Part shown: one piece after another, positions 45,763-53,414 of the stretch
How the letters are laid out: each line of letters starts with the position of its first letter
How positions within the stretch are numbered: the stretch's first letter is position 1
NCBI RefSeq assembly: GCF_001908185.1
Contig: NZ_LGHM01000049.1
Location: forward strand, 1 to 59,076
Length of the DNA stretch: 59,076 nucleotides
Direction: 5' to 3'
From: Bradyrhizobium sp. AS23.2
Lineage (GTDB): Bacteria; Pseudomonadota; Alphaproteobacteria; Rhizobiales; Xanthobacteraceae
Program-made: the position numbers and the translations under genes
The notes under the pieces: generated by a model
What the model saw: only the letters and a program-made list of their open reading frames with translations
Databases searched by the model: none
Told to the model about the DNA's origin: nothing

Positions 45763-46343
45763 CACATTTTCCCGTAAGAGGTGCCGCGCCGCGTGATGAT
45801 GACGTAGCGCGCGTCCTGTTTGGTTTCGTTCTCGAAGATGACCGCACGCATCACGTCGAAATCCAGGCAGTCGCCCTCGCGCAGGCGCACTGCCTTGGCG
45901 TCGATGTGCACGGCGATCGCGCCTTCCAGCATCAGGAGCTGCTGGGTGAAGGCGTTGCGGCCCCAGGGGCTGTACGGCACCCGCGCGCCGGCCGGCAGGT
46001 CGACGACGATGATCTCGATGCCGCTCGCAGCACCCGTCGGTGAGGCATGACGCCTGCGATAGCCGCTCTCGGGATCACGCCAGTGCGGCTGGTCGGCCAG
46101 CCGCACCAGCCGCTCCGGCGGCTTTTCGGCGAGCGCGACCACATCGCTCAGCGACACGTCGAGCGCGGCGCAAAGCTTGCCGAGCAGCGCAGCAGTCGCA
46201 CTGCTCTGCGCCCGCTCCACCCGCCCGATCATGGCCCGGCTGACACCGGACCGTGCAGCGAGTTCATTCAGCGTCATGCCGGCCTGCGTCCTCAGGGTCT
46301 TCAAGCGGCGACCGATCGCGCGATCGAGTTTTTGCTGGTCCAT
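45762..46343 (-). CDS. XRE-family regulator with C-terminal cupin domain
   Basis: 193-aa protein. The N-terminal HTH is MTLNELAARSGVSRAMIGRVER (about 23-44); the cupin domain follows (about 110-185, with IIVVDLPAGARVPYSP and LLMLEGAIAVHI). Such regulators sense small molecules. Being first in an overlapping operon with two acetyltransferases suggests it controls them and itself. Confidence 0.87.
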   Translation of the reverse strand: MDQQKLDRAIGRRLKTLRTQAGMTLNELAARSGVSRAMIGRVERAQSSATAALLGKLCAALDVSLSDVVALAEKPPERLVRLADQPHWRDPESGYRRRHASPTGAASGIEIIVVDLPAGARVPYSPWGRNAFTQQLLMLEGAIAVHIDAKAVRLREGDCLDFDVMRAVIFENETKQDARYVIITRRGTSYGKM

Positions 46344-46502
46344 TCTTGTTGGTCCTGACCTTCATCCAAGCATCGCCCGGCGCAAGGACCGCAGCCGCCG
46401 GGCAGGAGGAGCTTAGGCCGATGGCGCGGTGATTGCCGGGAGCGAGGGGCGAATATATTAGAATCTTGGCGCGACGCGCGAGGGCTGCAAAGCCCGATGG
46501 CG

Positions 46503-47321
46503 TCACCGCCCTCTCGATTCGACCGTCGCATTCGGCCAGCGGCAGGCATTTGCAAGCCTGGCGCGGACGGTATCAATGCCGGCCAGGTTGAAGATCGCGC
46601 TGCTGATGCGTCCTGCATCGTCCGTCACGGAAATCGAAGTCCTTCCCCCGCCGAGCCCGCGCACCAGATCGACCGGATCGCCCGGCATGGAGGCGCTGCG
46701 ACCGTCGACCGCCAATCGCCAGCGCATCGGCCTTGCCGCCGGTTGATCGGGGGAGATCACGACCTCGACGTCTCCACCGCGCAAGGCGCGCCAGACGCCG
46801 TTGGCACCGAGGGACATCTCGGTCCGCATGTTCCGGCAACGCAGCACCAGCGTCTCCGGCGCGTCGGCCGCGACCGGGGGAAGCGCGTACAACTTGGCCA
46901 CGAAAAGCGGAGAGAAGTCCCTCGGAGACGTGGTTTCGCTGACCAGCCAACCTTTGCCGGCTGGAAGTGCCGCGGTGGTGTCGTCCGTATTGGGCTGGGC
47001 CGCCACTGGCGGCGGTTCGGGCGCCGGTGGCTCCGGCGGCGTGCGGCCGCGTGGTTTGGTGGGCGTATCGCCGGGCTGTCTGGTCTCTTCTTTGCTTTTG
47101 TTGCCGAACAAGCTATCGAGGCACTGCGTCTCCGCGCTGTGCGCCTTCAACCTGCATGCGAGACGAGCCGCGGTGTCGCTACCGGCCTGATCGCAGGCCG
47201 CTTCGGCTGCACGCGTTCGGGCAACGCATTCGTCCAGCCCCTTCAGCGTGCTGGAAGCGGGTTGACCATGGGCTTCCGCGATCTCGAGGCTGGCGAACAG
47301 GATGGCGGCGAGCCACCTCAT
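46503..47321 (-). CDS. Exported protein with a VasI/TagO-like C-terminal domain
   Basis: 272-aa precursor from ATG 47321, which overlaps the upstream gene's stop by 4 bp. It has a signal peptide (MRWLAAILFASLEIAEAHG). A Cys-containing helical region with four or more Cys (about 27-70) leads to a Pro-rich linker (PPEPPAPEPPP). The C-terminal 150 residues have GWLVSETTSPRDFSP, LVLRCRNMRTEM and SISVTDDAGRISSA with a terminal ANACRW. This pattern resembles VasI/TagO proteins associated with type VI secretion. No type VI gene is nearby, so the role is unknown. Confidence 0.72.
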   Translation of the reverse strand: MRWLAAILFASLEIAEAHGQPASSTLKGLDECVARTRAAEAACDQAGSDTAARLACRLKAHSAETQCLDSLFGNKSKEETRQPGDTPTKPRGRTPPEPPAPEPPPVAAQPNTDDTTAALPAGKGWLVSETTSPRDFSPLFVAKLYALPPVAADAPETLVLRCRNMRTEMSLGANGVWRALRGGDVEVVISPDQPAARPMRWRLAVDGRSASMPGDPVDLVRGLGGGRTSISVTDDAGRISSAIFNLAGIDTVRARLANACRWPNATVESRGR

Positions 47322-48382
47322 GGACGTCCTGTCCGATTGGCCATGTGGGGATCCTGCCAATTCTGGGCCGCCTTCAGGCGCTGCAGTCCCGGAACACTGG
47401 CAGACGGATTGGCATCCTTCCACTTCGGATCGAAGCCTGGCGTACGCAGCTGGTCGAGCTTGCCGAACAGCTCGTTCACGAAGGCCGTGACACGGTCATA
47501 ACGCGGCGAGCCGGGATTCCAGTTATAGGCGACCAGGACCGTCGGCACCGCGATCGTCTCGACAGTTTGTCCCGCCGGCACCAGCGCAGGATAGTCGGCC
47601 GATGTGAGCGAAGCCGACACGTAATAGTCGGACAGCCCGGGACCAAACGGCACCGGCAGGAACTTGAAGCCCTCGTCCCATTTGCGCTTGACGAACGCGT
47701 CCACCGGCTTCGACGTCACGAAGACCACGGCTGCCATCTCGCCCTTGCGCATCTGCTCCAGTGCGACCGGGTGAGGCACGAAAGTCTTCTCCACCTCGAT
47801 GCCGAGGCGGCTGAAAATCAGTGGACCCGAATACGCGGCGGCAGTGCCCTGCGTGTTGAAGTTCACCTTCTTGCCCGCGAGGTCGGCGAGCGAGTTGATC
47901 TCAGGACGCACGAAGACGTGCAGCTCGGACGGGAACAGGTTCATCACCTGGACGATACGGTTTACGATCTCGGGCACCTGGGCGCGGTACTCATCGAGCG
48001 AATCGCTGTTGATGATCGCGAGGTCGATCCCCTTGAGATAGAGCAGATCATTGACGTTCTCGGTCGGCCCGCGCGTCACGATGGGAAGCACGTGCACCTT
48101 TCCGCCGTCGTTGACGACGCGCGAGATTTCGGTGGCGAAGCGGAGCGGCGCGCCTTCCAGCAGTCCCGCGGCGAGACCGACCGAACCCGCGTTGATGCGA
48201 TCCCGCACCTCCGCTTCTGCGCTCTGTGGCTGAAGGGTGCGCGTGGCGTGGCTGCCGCGCGTCGGCGCAGGTGCGGTCCGCTCGGCGTGCCGTTTTTCAC
48301 CGCCGGTCCTGTTGGCATGTTCCGCGGAAGCGGGCAGCACGAGCAGCGACAGGGCCAGTATGAACAGCAGCTTGCGCATCAT
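47318..48382 (-). CDS. TAXI-type TRAP transporter solute-binding protein (orphan)
   Basis: 354-aa exported protein. A signal peptide (LLFILALSLLVLPASAEHA) is followed by a 45-residue basic/Thr-rich segment, then the binding domain with LIYLKG-like repeats: DLLYLKGIDLAIINSDSLD, LADLAGKKVNFNTQGTA and GEMAAVVFVTSKPVDAF. These match TAXI-family binding proteins. No TRAP membrane subunits are encoded here. It lies between a DsrE-like and a VasI-like exported protein on one strand. Confidence 0.82.
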   Translation of the reverse strand: MMRKLLFILALSLLVLPASAEHANRTGGEKRHAERTAPAPTRGSHATRTLQPQSAEAEVRDRINAGSVGLAAGLLEGAPLRFATEISRVVNDGGKVHVLPIVTRGPTENVNDLLYLKGIDLAIINSDSLDEYRAQVPEIVNRIVQVMNLFPSELHVFVRPEINSLADLAGKKVNFNTQGTAAAYSGPLIFSRLGIEVEKTFVPHPVALEQMRKGEMAAVVFVTSKPVDAFVKRKWDEGFKFLPVPFGPGLSDYYVSASLTSADYPALVPAGQTVETIAVPTVLVAYNWNPGSPRYDRVTAFVNELFGKLDQLRTPGFDPKWKDANPSASVPGLQRLKAAQNWQDPHMANRTGRP

Positions 48383-48406
48383 CGCAGCCTCCCCTCGTTC
48401 GCCTGC

Positions 48407-48940
48407 CTACGGCCGGACGTAGCTCCAGCCCTTCTCCTGCAGCTCCATCATATGCACGACGCCCGAGGGAACCATGGACGCTTCCGGCAGCAACTCGAGC
48501 GGCTTGCCTTCCTTCTTTTCCATCCCTTCCCTGGTGACGCCGCATGCGGCGAAGCGAACCTTGTTCGGGAAGGCGAGGTCCGCCATCGCGTGAATGCGAT
48601 CTGCGACCGGCGTCGTATCCTTGCGCAGCATATTCAGCCCCGGACCGAATGCCACGATCTCGACATCGGCCTCTTCGCCCTTCTTGCGGTAGTAATCTAG
48701 CACATTGGTGGCGTTGTTGAGCGCGAGATTCATCACGGCCGGGTCGTTCTGGTTGACCTGGATCACCAGCCGATGGTGCGCCGGCTTGGCCGGGCGGGCG
48801 GCGGCGTGCTTCTTCGGGATCATGGCGTGTGCCGAGATCGCAGAGCCCGGCTGTTGCTGCATCGAGGTCATAGCACACGCCGAGCTGAGTGCGAATGTGG
48901 CAAGCATGGCTGCGACGATATGGATTCGTGCATCAGGCAT
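48407..48940 (-). CDS. Exported DsrE-family protein
   Basis: 177-aa precursor with a signal peptide (AAMLATFALSSACA) that may be a lipoprotein type (SSAC). The DsrE/F-like fold is suggested by LVIQVNQNDPAVMNLALNNATNVLDYY, EADVEIVAFGPGLNM and FAACGVTREGM, with a Cys in the usual DsrE position. DsrE-like proteins handle sulfur. A periplasmic version next to a TAXI binding protein is unusual. First gene of the three-gene unit. Confidence 0.8.
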   Translation of the reverse strand: MPDARIHIVAAMLATFALSSACAMTSMQQQPGSAISAHAMIPKKHAAARPAKPAHHRLVIQVNQNDPAVMNLALNNATNVLDYYRKKGEEADVEIVAFGPGLNMLRKDTTPVADRIHAMADLAFPNKVRFAACGVTREGMEKKEGKPLELLPEASMVPSGVVHMMELQEKGWSYVRP

Positions 48941-49186
48941 GGATCATCTCCCGTCTGCGTTTTGCGCTCCACATGCGGTGCAACGCGCCTTACCTCGATC
49001 CGAGGCGTTGACCTGACGCGTTGACGTTACGCAAGAATTTGCGTGGGCGGCGCTTAGGACCACAAAAACATGAACTCCGTGCCTGTCCCTCGACAGCCAG
49101 CAGTTCGTGCTAAGCGCAATGGATTAAGCACAAAGTACGGCAGCTCTACGTACTGTTGCGCCAGAGTGGATCGTCAAAGGGAGACC
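48941..49186. other. Intergenic region upstream of the exported-protein operon
   Basis: No gene seen. It should contain the minus-strand promoter of the DsrE-like gene. It contains direct repeats of CGTTGAC (49004 and 49018 areas) and an inverted repeat AGTACG/CGTACT (49134-49139 and 49149-49154). The latter could be an operator but nothing supports a specific regulator. Confidence 0.4.
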
Positions 49187-49339
49187 TCAAGCCCAGGACC
49201 GCGTTTCGGCTGGATCGATCACGGCGTCGATCTCCATTAATGCCGCCATGTTCACGGCCTTTCCGACATCGTAAAGATGGCTGGTCTTGCTCTCGAAGAA
49301 CTGCTGCTGTTCCTCCGGATCGGAGATCGCTTCCAGCTC
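49187..49339 (-). pseudogene. C-terminal fragment of an acyl-CoA carboxylase carboxyltransferase subunit
   Basis: Only 50 codons remain, beginning ELEAISDPEEQQQF and ending EIDAVIDPAETRSWA before a stop at 49187. HLYDVGKAVNMAALMEIDAVI and DPAETR match the extreme C-terminus of propionyl-CoA/methylcrotonyl-CoA carboxylase carboxyltransferase subunits. An in-frame stop lies just upstream and no start or N-terminal domain is present. It is a decayed gene in the region next to the tRNA. Confidence 0.75.
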
Positions 49340-49443
49340 TCATTGCAGCGCTGATCGGGATTTGCTGCTGTTCTGCTCTCGCTCATGGCAATCATGTGCT
49401 ACGGCCGCGATTTCGGAGCCTTCTGAGCAGATCGCTGCCGGGT

Positions 49444-49848
49444 TCAAGAGGCGTTAGCCCGTGCAAGTTCACGAGCCTCACGGCGCCGCTCGCGGCTCTC
49501 CCTCCGCCGCTTAGCCCGCTCGACGGTCAAGCGCCGCGGGGGCACAGATACAGTCACCCTTTCGGTGGGAGCCCCAGCGAGCAGTTCATCGGCTCCCGGG
49601 CGTGCCTCCATGAGTTCCAACACTGTCCGCCCCTTCTCGGTGATCTTCCAACCGCCGCTTTCGCGCGTGACGAGGCCTTGCGAGAAGATGTCCAGGTTCG
49701 GAACGCGCGAGGCGAGCCGTTTGGTCCGGTCGGCCCAGTCCCGGCCGCTGGTCGCCAGGAACGCCATGTCCCGCTTGAGGTCGGCCATCACGGCGAAGCC
49801 CTGCGGGTAGCTGACCAAGATTTTCAGGACCGTAACCTGGAAATTCAC
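49444..49848 (-). CDS. Conserved rhizobial protein with winged-helix-like domain
   Basis: 134-aa protein with a GTG start at 49848 (VNFQVTVLKILVSYPQG). The first 90 residues look like a winged helix: VLKILVSYPQGFAVMADLKRDM, FSQGLVTRESGGWKITEKGRTVLEL. The C-terminus is strongly basic (Arg/Glu-rich), probably nucleic-acid-binding. It is conserved in Bradyrhizobium and unnamed. It lies 16 bp after the 65-aa gene upstream. An ATG at 49905 is in frame, but the extension is not supported by similarity. Confidence 0.7.
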   Translation of the reverse strand: MNFQVTVLKILVSYPQGFAVMADLKRDMAFLATSGRDWADRTKRLASRVPNLDIFSQGLVTRESGGWKITEKGRTVLELMEARPGADELLAGAPTERVTVSVPPRRLTVERAKRRRESRERRREARELARANAS

Positions 49849-49864
49849 GGCGCCCCTCGTCCGG

Positions 49865-50062
49865 TTAACACCACATGGACGCTTGCAAGAGGGCTTTGCG
49901 TCCAACTTCCCTCAATGCTTCGGGCGAGACATTGCCCTTGGTCGCGGCTTCCAAAATCTTCGAGGCGACGTGCGTACGCACTCCGGTTTCGCGCCGCGAA
50001 ACGCTCTCGCAGACTTCATCGAGGACCGCGCGCAACAGCGAAGTGGTGGCCGTGTCGAACAT
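49865..50062 (-). CDS. Small conserved rhizobial protein
   Basis: 65-aa helical protein (MFDTATTSLLRAVLDEVCESV, THVASKILEAATKGNVSPEALREVG). Short proteins with this pattern are common in Bradyrhizobium and have no known function. It ends in CysW-type residues. It is probably in an operon with the winged-helix-like gene. Confidence 0.75.
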   Translation of the reverse strand: MFDTATTSLLRAVLDEVCESVSRRETGVRTHVASKILEAATKGNVSPEALREVGRKALLQASMWC

Positions 50063-50208
50063 GGGATGCCCCCTTAACGGGAAAGCTCCACTCTATCTTC
50101 GCTGCTTCGGCGTGAAATTCAAGAAATGTTAGACTCTGCAATGGGTCAGAACAACTGACTTAGTCCAAAGCGAGACCATCAGTGCGCTGCCACAGATGAT
50201 ACTCCTTA

Positions 50209-50550
50209 CTAATCAGGCGAAGGCTTCTTCGATGCTCCGTCTTCCGCTCCCGCAGCAGGCAACTTTTTGTACTCGTCAAGAATAGCCGATGCAGGCTTGC
50301 CTCGTGCATCGAGACTGGCCGCCCATTCCTTAGATGCGCCGGCGAGCTTTGCCTTGATCTGATTGGCGGCGTCATCAGCACGACGTCGAATGTTATGCCT
50401 GCGTCTTTCAGGTGGCGATAAGTTTGGGCTTGCTGTGATCCCGGCGCACGAGTTCAAAATCGTGGCTTCAGACTCTTCGTCGATTGCCTTCAGAATATGT
50501 TCGGGAGGCTTGTTCCCGGACTCTTGGTCGAGAGGTGGGCGGTGACGCAC
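50209..50550 (-). CDS. Hypothetical protein
   Basis: 113-aa reading frame starting at GTG 50550. It has a weak helical region (RRHNIRRRADDAANQIKAKLAG, EWAASLDARGKPASAILDEYKKL). It overlaps the upstream 75-aa gene by 61 bp. Base composition is less GC-rich than the rest of the window. Coding status is uncertain. Confidence 0.4.
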   Translation of the reverse strand: MRHRPPLDQESGNKPPEHILKAIDEESEATILNSCAGITASPNLSPPERRRHNIRRRADDAANQIKAKLAGASKEWAASLDARGKPASAILDEYKKLPAAGAEDGASKKPSPD

Positions 50551-50717
50551 GGGGTTCTATTAGCCTGGTTTGTACGGGCGATTCGCCCCTGAGCTTCGTT
50601 CGCTTCCTCCTCAGCCAGCAGCTTTTGAATGGTCTTGCGCTCGCTGTCGGTCGTCTTGGGATCCGCGAGTCTTCGTTTGAAGAGAGCGATGTTCTCGCTG
50701 TGGATGTACCGTTCCAA
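50490..50717 (-). CDS. Small conserved protein with TTG start
   Basis: 75-aa helical protein beginning MERYIHSENIALFKRRLADP, a pattern frequent in short rhizobial proteins of unknown function. The start codon is TTG at 50717 and is supported by a perfect AGGAGG located about six bases upstream on the minus strand. The second half (EEEANEAQGRIARTNQ) is charged. The C-terminus is unusually long for the group, perhaps extended by mutation. Confidence 0.65.
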   Translation of the reverse strand: MERYIHSENIALFKRRLADPKTTDSERKTIQKLLAEEEANEAQGRIARTNQANRTPCVTAHLSTKSPGTSLPNIF

Positions 50718-50803
50718 GCCGGTCCTCCTGCCTGTTCTGGAGGTGTCATGTCACGGTCCGTAGCTTAAGGGGGCTCATTGGGCGATAGGGCGAATTGACC
50801 TAA

Positions 50804-51160
50804 TGGGGGCACACCACGCATCGGCCTCGCGAGCTGCTGGACCTGATCGAGCGCATCGGCAAGACCAGCGCCGCCTTCCGTAGCCTCGGAGATCCGCTAT
50901 TCGACACCTCCTCCTCGCAGGGGCGGTTGTTGTCCACCCTGCTAGCAGCAATTGCCGAGTTTGAGCGCGACCTGATGCGCGAGCGCACCGGAGAGGGTCG
51001 GAAGCGCGCCATGGCAAGAGATGTGAGGTTCGGCCGCAAGCCGAAGCTGTCAGACTTCCAACGCAAGGAAACGCTCCAGCGCCGCGCTGCCGGCGAGACG
51101 CTGGCCGAGATCGCGAAGAGCTACGCTGTCGACATCAGCATGATATCGCGACTTAGCTGA
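50804..51160 (+). pseudogene. Serine recombinase (resolvase/invertase), 5'-truncated
   Basis: The frame runs from an in-frame stop at 50801 to 51160. It encodes RPRELLDLIERIGKTSAAF, RLLSTLLAAIAEFERDLM, RERTGEGRKRAMA and a C-terminal HTH segment KRKETLQ-like RRAAGETLAEIAKSYAVDIS. These match the second half of the catalytic domain and the DNA-binding domain of Tn3-type resolvases. The N-terminal part with the catalytic Ser is missing, so the protein is inactive. A later ATG at 50927 only starts a shorter fragment. Confidence 0.85.
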
Positions 51161-51180
51161 TCTCGATCTCGATGCTCAGT

Positions 51181-51387
51181 TCAGTACCCTGACTTGGCCT
51201 TTGCGCCGCTGGTCGCTTTTCCGGTCGTCGTTCCAGTCGACATGCCGGTCGTGGTGCCTGGCGCCATCTTCTTCCCTGCATGGTGAACTTTGTGGGTCGT
51301 CTGGTGTGACGTCGACATAGCGCTTGTGGCTGTTGGAGCGACGCTTAGTCCGATGGCCACAGCTCCCACAATGAGTGCCTTGAGCAT
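51181..51387 (-). CDS. Small exported Thr/Lys/His-rich protein
   Basis: 68-aa precursor with signal peptide MLKALIVGAVAIGLSVAPTATSA and a mature part of about 45 residues rich in Thr, Gly, Lys, His and Met. A GGAGG site precedes the ATG. Similar small exported proteins occur in Bradyrhizobium. Function is unknown. Confidence 0.6.
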   Translation of the reverse strand: MLKALIVGAVAIGLSVAPTATSAMSTSHQTTHKVHHAGKKMAPGTTTGMSTGTTTGKATSGAKAKSGY

Positions 51388-51481
51388 GGCAAACCTCCAG
51401 TTGGCCTGCCCCGGAAGAAAACCGACGGATCGGTGAAAAGTTCAATTTTACGCCCGATTGCCGCCATCCGTCGCCGCGGCG

Positions 51482-51631
51482 ACGAAGTTCTACATCGCAG
51501 GCTTCAGCGAGCGCGAGATCGCCGAGACGTTGGCATGAGAGGAGGAGTCGGTGGCGAAGATCATCCGGCGATACGTCGGCCGGAACGCCGCCATCAAGGC
51601 GCGGATCAGGAAGCTGGAGGCCAGAGAGTGA
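51482..51631 (+). pseudogene. Tyrosine-type integrase, C-terminal remnant with nonsense codon
   Basis: The frame reads TKFYIAGFSEREIAETLA, then TGA (51536-51538), then EEESVAKIIRRYVGRNAAI and KARIRKLEARE before a TGA at 51629. This fits the C-terminus of rhizobial phage-type integrases, in which the interrupted position is normally Trp (TGG), so a single base change explains the stop. The N-terminal and catalytic parts are missing. It lies 54 bp from the 3' end of tRNA-Gly, the usual position for an integrase gene. Confidence 0.65.
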
Positions 51632-51684
51632 ACAAATCCTGTAAAACCGCTTGCAAAACCGTCCATCACATTTCGGCTAAGTGC

Positions 51685-51758
51685 TGGAGCGGGCGAAGGG
51701 AATCGAACCCTCGTATGCAGCTTGGGAAGCTGCCGTTCTACCATTGAACTACGCCCGC
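51685..51758 (-). tRNA. tRNA-Gly (anticodon CCC)
   Basis: On the minus strand a 74-nt tRNA with a paired acceptor stem (GCGGGCG and CGCCCGC), discriminator T and encoded CCA. The anticodon loop is TTCCCAA, giving CCC, and the T loop is GGTTCGATTCC. The 3' end faces the decayed region at 49-51.6 kb, consistent with an integration site. Confidence 0.97.
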
Positions 51759-51931
51759 GGATGTGCGCTCCGCGCCCACCCTGATTAGCCGAGACGGCGC
51801 CTCGCGCCAAGCGCTTTGGCGTGCCCGGCCGAACGGTTGTTAACGTCCTGGCAAGATTCCAGGTGCGCCGGATTGTGGCGGTGTTATGATCTTGGGTCTG
51901 GGGAGAGACGTGCACTGAGTGGGGCGTGTGC

Positions 51932-52510
51932 ATGGTGGGGCGTGCTTACACGACATTCGACACGGCCATAGGGCGCTGCGGCATCATTTGGAGCAGCACC
52001 GGCGTGGTCGCCGTGCAATTGCCGGAGGCGCGGGAGATCGACACTCGCCGCCGGATTTTTGCGGTCCATCCCGAGGCGCGGGAGCAGCGGCCGTCCGACA
52101 ATGCCGAGCTTGCGATCGAGGGCATCGTGGGCTTGCTGCAGGGCGGCGATCCTGATTTTTCCGAGGTCAGCCTGGATGCCGGCGGCGTGCCGGCCTTCCA
52201 CCGGCGCGCCTATGAGGCAACCTGCGCCATCCCGCGTGGGGAAACGCGCACCTATCACGAGATCGCCAAGATGCTGGGCGCTTCCGGCGCCACCTACTCT
52301 GTGGCGCAGGCGATCGCGAAAAACCCCTATATGCTGATCGTACCCTGCCACCGGGTGCTTGAGGCCAGCAACTACCCCGACCGACTCTCGCCTTACGGCG
52401 GGATGATCTCCAAGCGACGGCTCCTGGCGCTGGAGGGCGCCCATCCGATCGCCAGCAAGACGCTGTTCGAGGTGTTGCTGCCCGTTGCCCCGCCAGGGCC
52501 GTCCACCTAG
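51932..52510 (+). CDS. ogt: Methylated-DNA--cysteine S-methyltransferase (Ogt-like), atypical
   Basis: 192-aa suicide DNA alkyltransferase homologue from ATG 51932 (GTG 51926 is an alternative). The acceptor Cys 139 lies in VPCHRV, and the DNA-contact Tyr is in RTYHEIA (Tyr 108). The arginine finger, nine residues before the conserved Asn in human MGMT (Arg128), is replaced by Tyr 122 (TYSVAQAIAKNP). It may still repair O6-alkylguanine or have altered base-flipping. It is followed after 9 bp by an AraC regulator. Confidence 0.85.
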   Translation: MVGRAYTTFDTAIGRCGIIWSSTGVVAVQLPEAREIDTRRRIFAVHPEAREQRPSDNAELAIEGIVGLLQGGDPDFSEVSLDAGGVPAFHRRAYEATCAIPRGETRTYHEIAKMLGASGATYSVAQAIAKNPYMLIVPCHRVLEASNYPDRLSPYGGMISKRRLLALEGAHPIASKTLFEVLLPVAPPGPST

Positions 52511-52519
52511 ATAGGTGGC

Positions 52520-53359
52520 ATGGACGCCACCACGCTGCTGACGACCCCCTCGATGATCGTCTCCGAGTTTCGCTGCGATGCGGGGCCGGACGACAGGCCG
52601 TTTGCCGAATGCCGCACCGGCCATTCCATTGCCTATGTCCGCTCGGGCAGTTTTGGCTGCCATTGCCGCGCCGGCTTCTTCGAGCTGGTGGCGGGCTCGA
52701 TGCTGGTCGGCGCGCCCGGCGACGAATACACCTGTACGCATGAGCATGTCAGCGGCGACGTCTGCCTGTCCTTCTTCCTCAGTAAGGATCTCGTCGATGC
52801 TCTCGGGGGCCGTCGCGAGATCTGGCAGGTCGGCGCGACACCGCCGCTGCCCGAGCTGATGGTGCTGGGGGAGCTGGCCCAGACGGCAGCAGATGGCAAC
52901 AGCGATCTCGGTCTCGACGAGGTCGGCCAGATCCTTGCCAGTCGTTTCATCGAAATTGTATCGGGCAAGGCGCGCAAGCAGGATACGCCCACCGCGCGCG
53001 ACCGCCGCCGCGCGGTGGAAACCGCGCTGTGGATCGACGACAACTCGCATGCCGAGGTCGACCTCGAACAGGCCGCGCGACGGGCGGGTTTGAGCCCGTT
53101 CCATTTCCTGCGGCTGTTCTCGAGCGTCCTCGGCGTCACCCCGCATCAATATCTGGTGCGCTCGCGCCTTCGGCATGCGGCGCGCCTGCTCGCCGATGAC
53201 GACATCGCGGTCACCGACATTGCCTATGACGTCGGCTTCGGCGACCTCTCCAATTTCGTCCGCACCTTCCACCGCGCCGCCGGCGTGTCGCCGACGAAAT
53301 TCCGCCAGGCCTCGCGGGGGGAGCGCAAGATTCTCCAAGAGCGGCGAGCCCTCAACTGA
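52520..53359 (+). CDS. AraC-family transcriptional regulator
   Basis: 279-aa regulator with an N-terminal cupin-like domain (about 15-90) that is rich in Cys (19, 31, 47, 49, 72, 82) and His, including CHC at 47-49. The C-terminal AraC domain has both HTHs: [21 protein letters not shown] and [20 protein letters not shown]. It starts 9 bp after the ogt-like gene, so the two are probably co-transcribed. Co-location recalls Ada systems, in which the alkyltransferase and AraC parts are fused, but no Ada N-terminal motif is present. Confidence 0.88.
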   Translation: MDATTLLTTPSMIVSEFRCDAGPDDRPFAECRTGHSIAYVRSGSFGCHCRAGFFELVAGSMLVGAPGDEYTCTHEHVSGDVCLSFFLSKDLVDALGGRREIWQVGATPPLPELMVLGELAQTAADGNSDLGLDEVGQILASRFIEIVSGKARKQDTPTARDRRRAVETALWIDDNSHAEVDLEQAARRAGLSPFHFLRLFSSVLGVTPHQYLVRSRLRHAARLLADDDIAVTDIAYDVGFGDLSNFVRTFHRAAGVSPTKFRQASRGERKILQERRALN

Positions 53360-53414
53360 CTAGGGTCGTTTCCGGCGCGCGCCACTCACGGTGCGCTTTG
53401 CAATGGAGACGATC

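Noticed and set aside
46503..47321. Evidence of a type VI secretion system
   Set aside because: Only a VasI/TagO-like domain is present; no VipA, Hcp, VgrG or IcmF genes are in the window.
48941..49186. AGTACG/CGTACT inverted repeat as a quorum-sensing box
   Set aside because: The arms are only 6 bp and the spacer is unusual; no LuxR-type gene is nearby.
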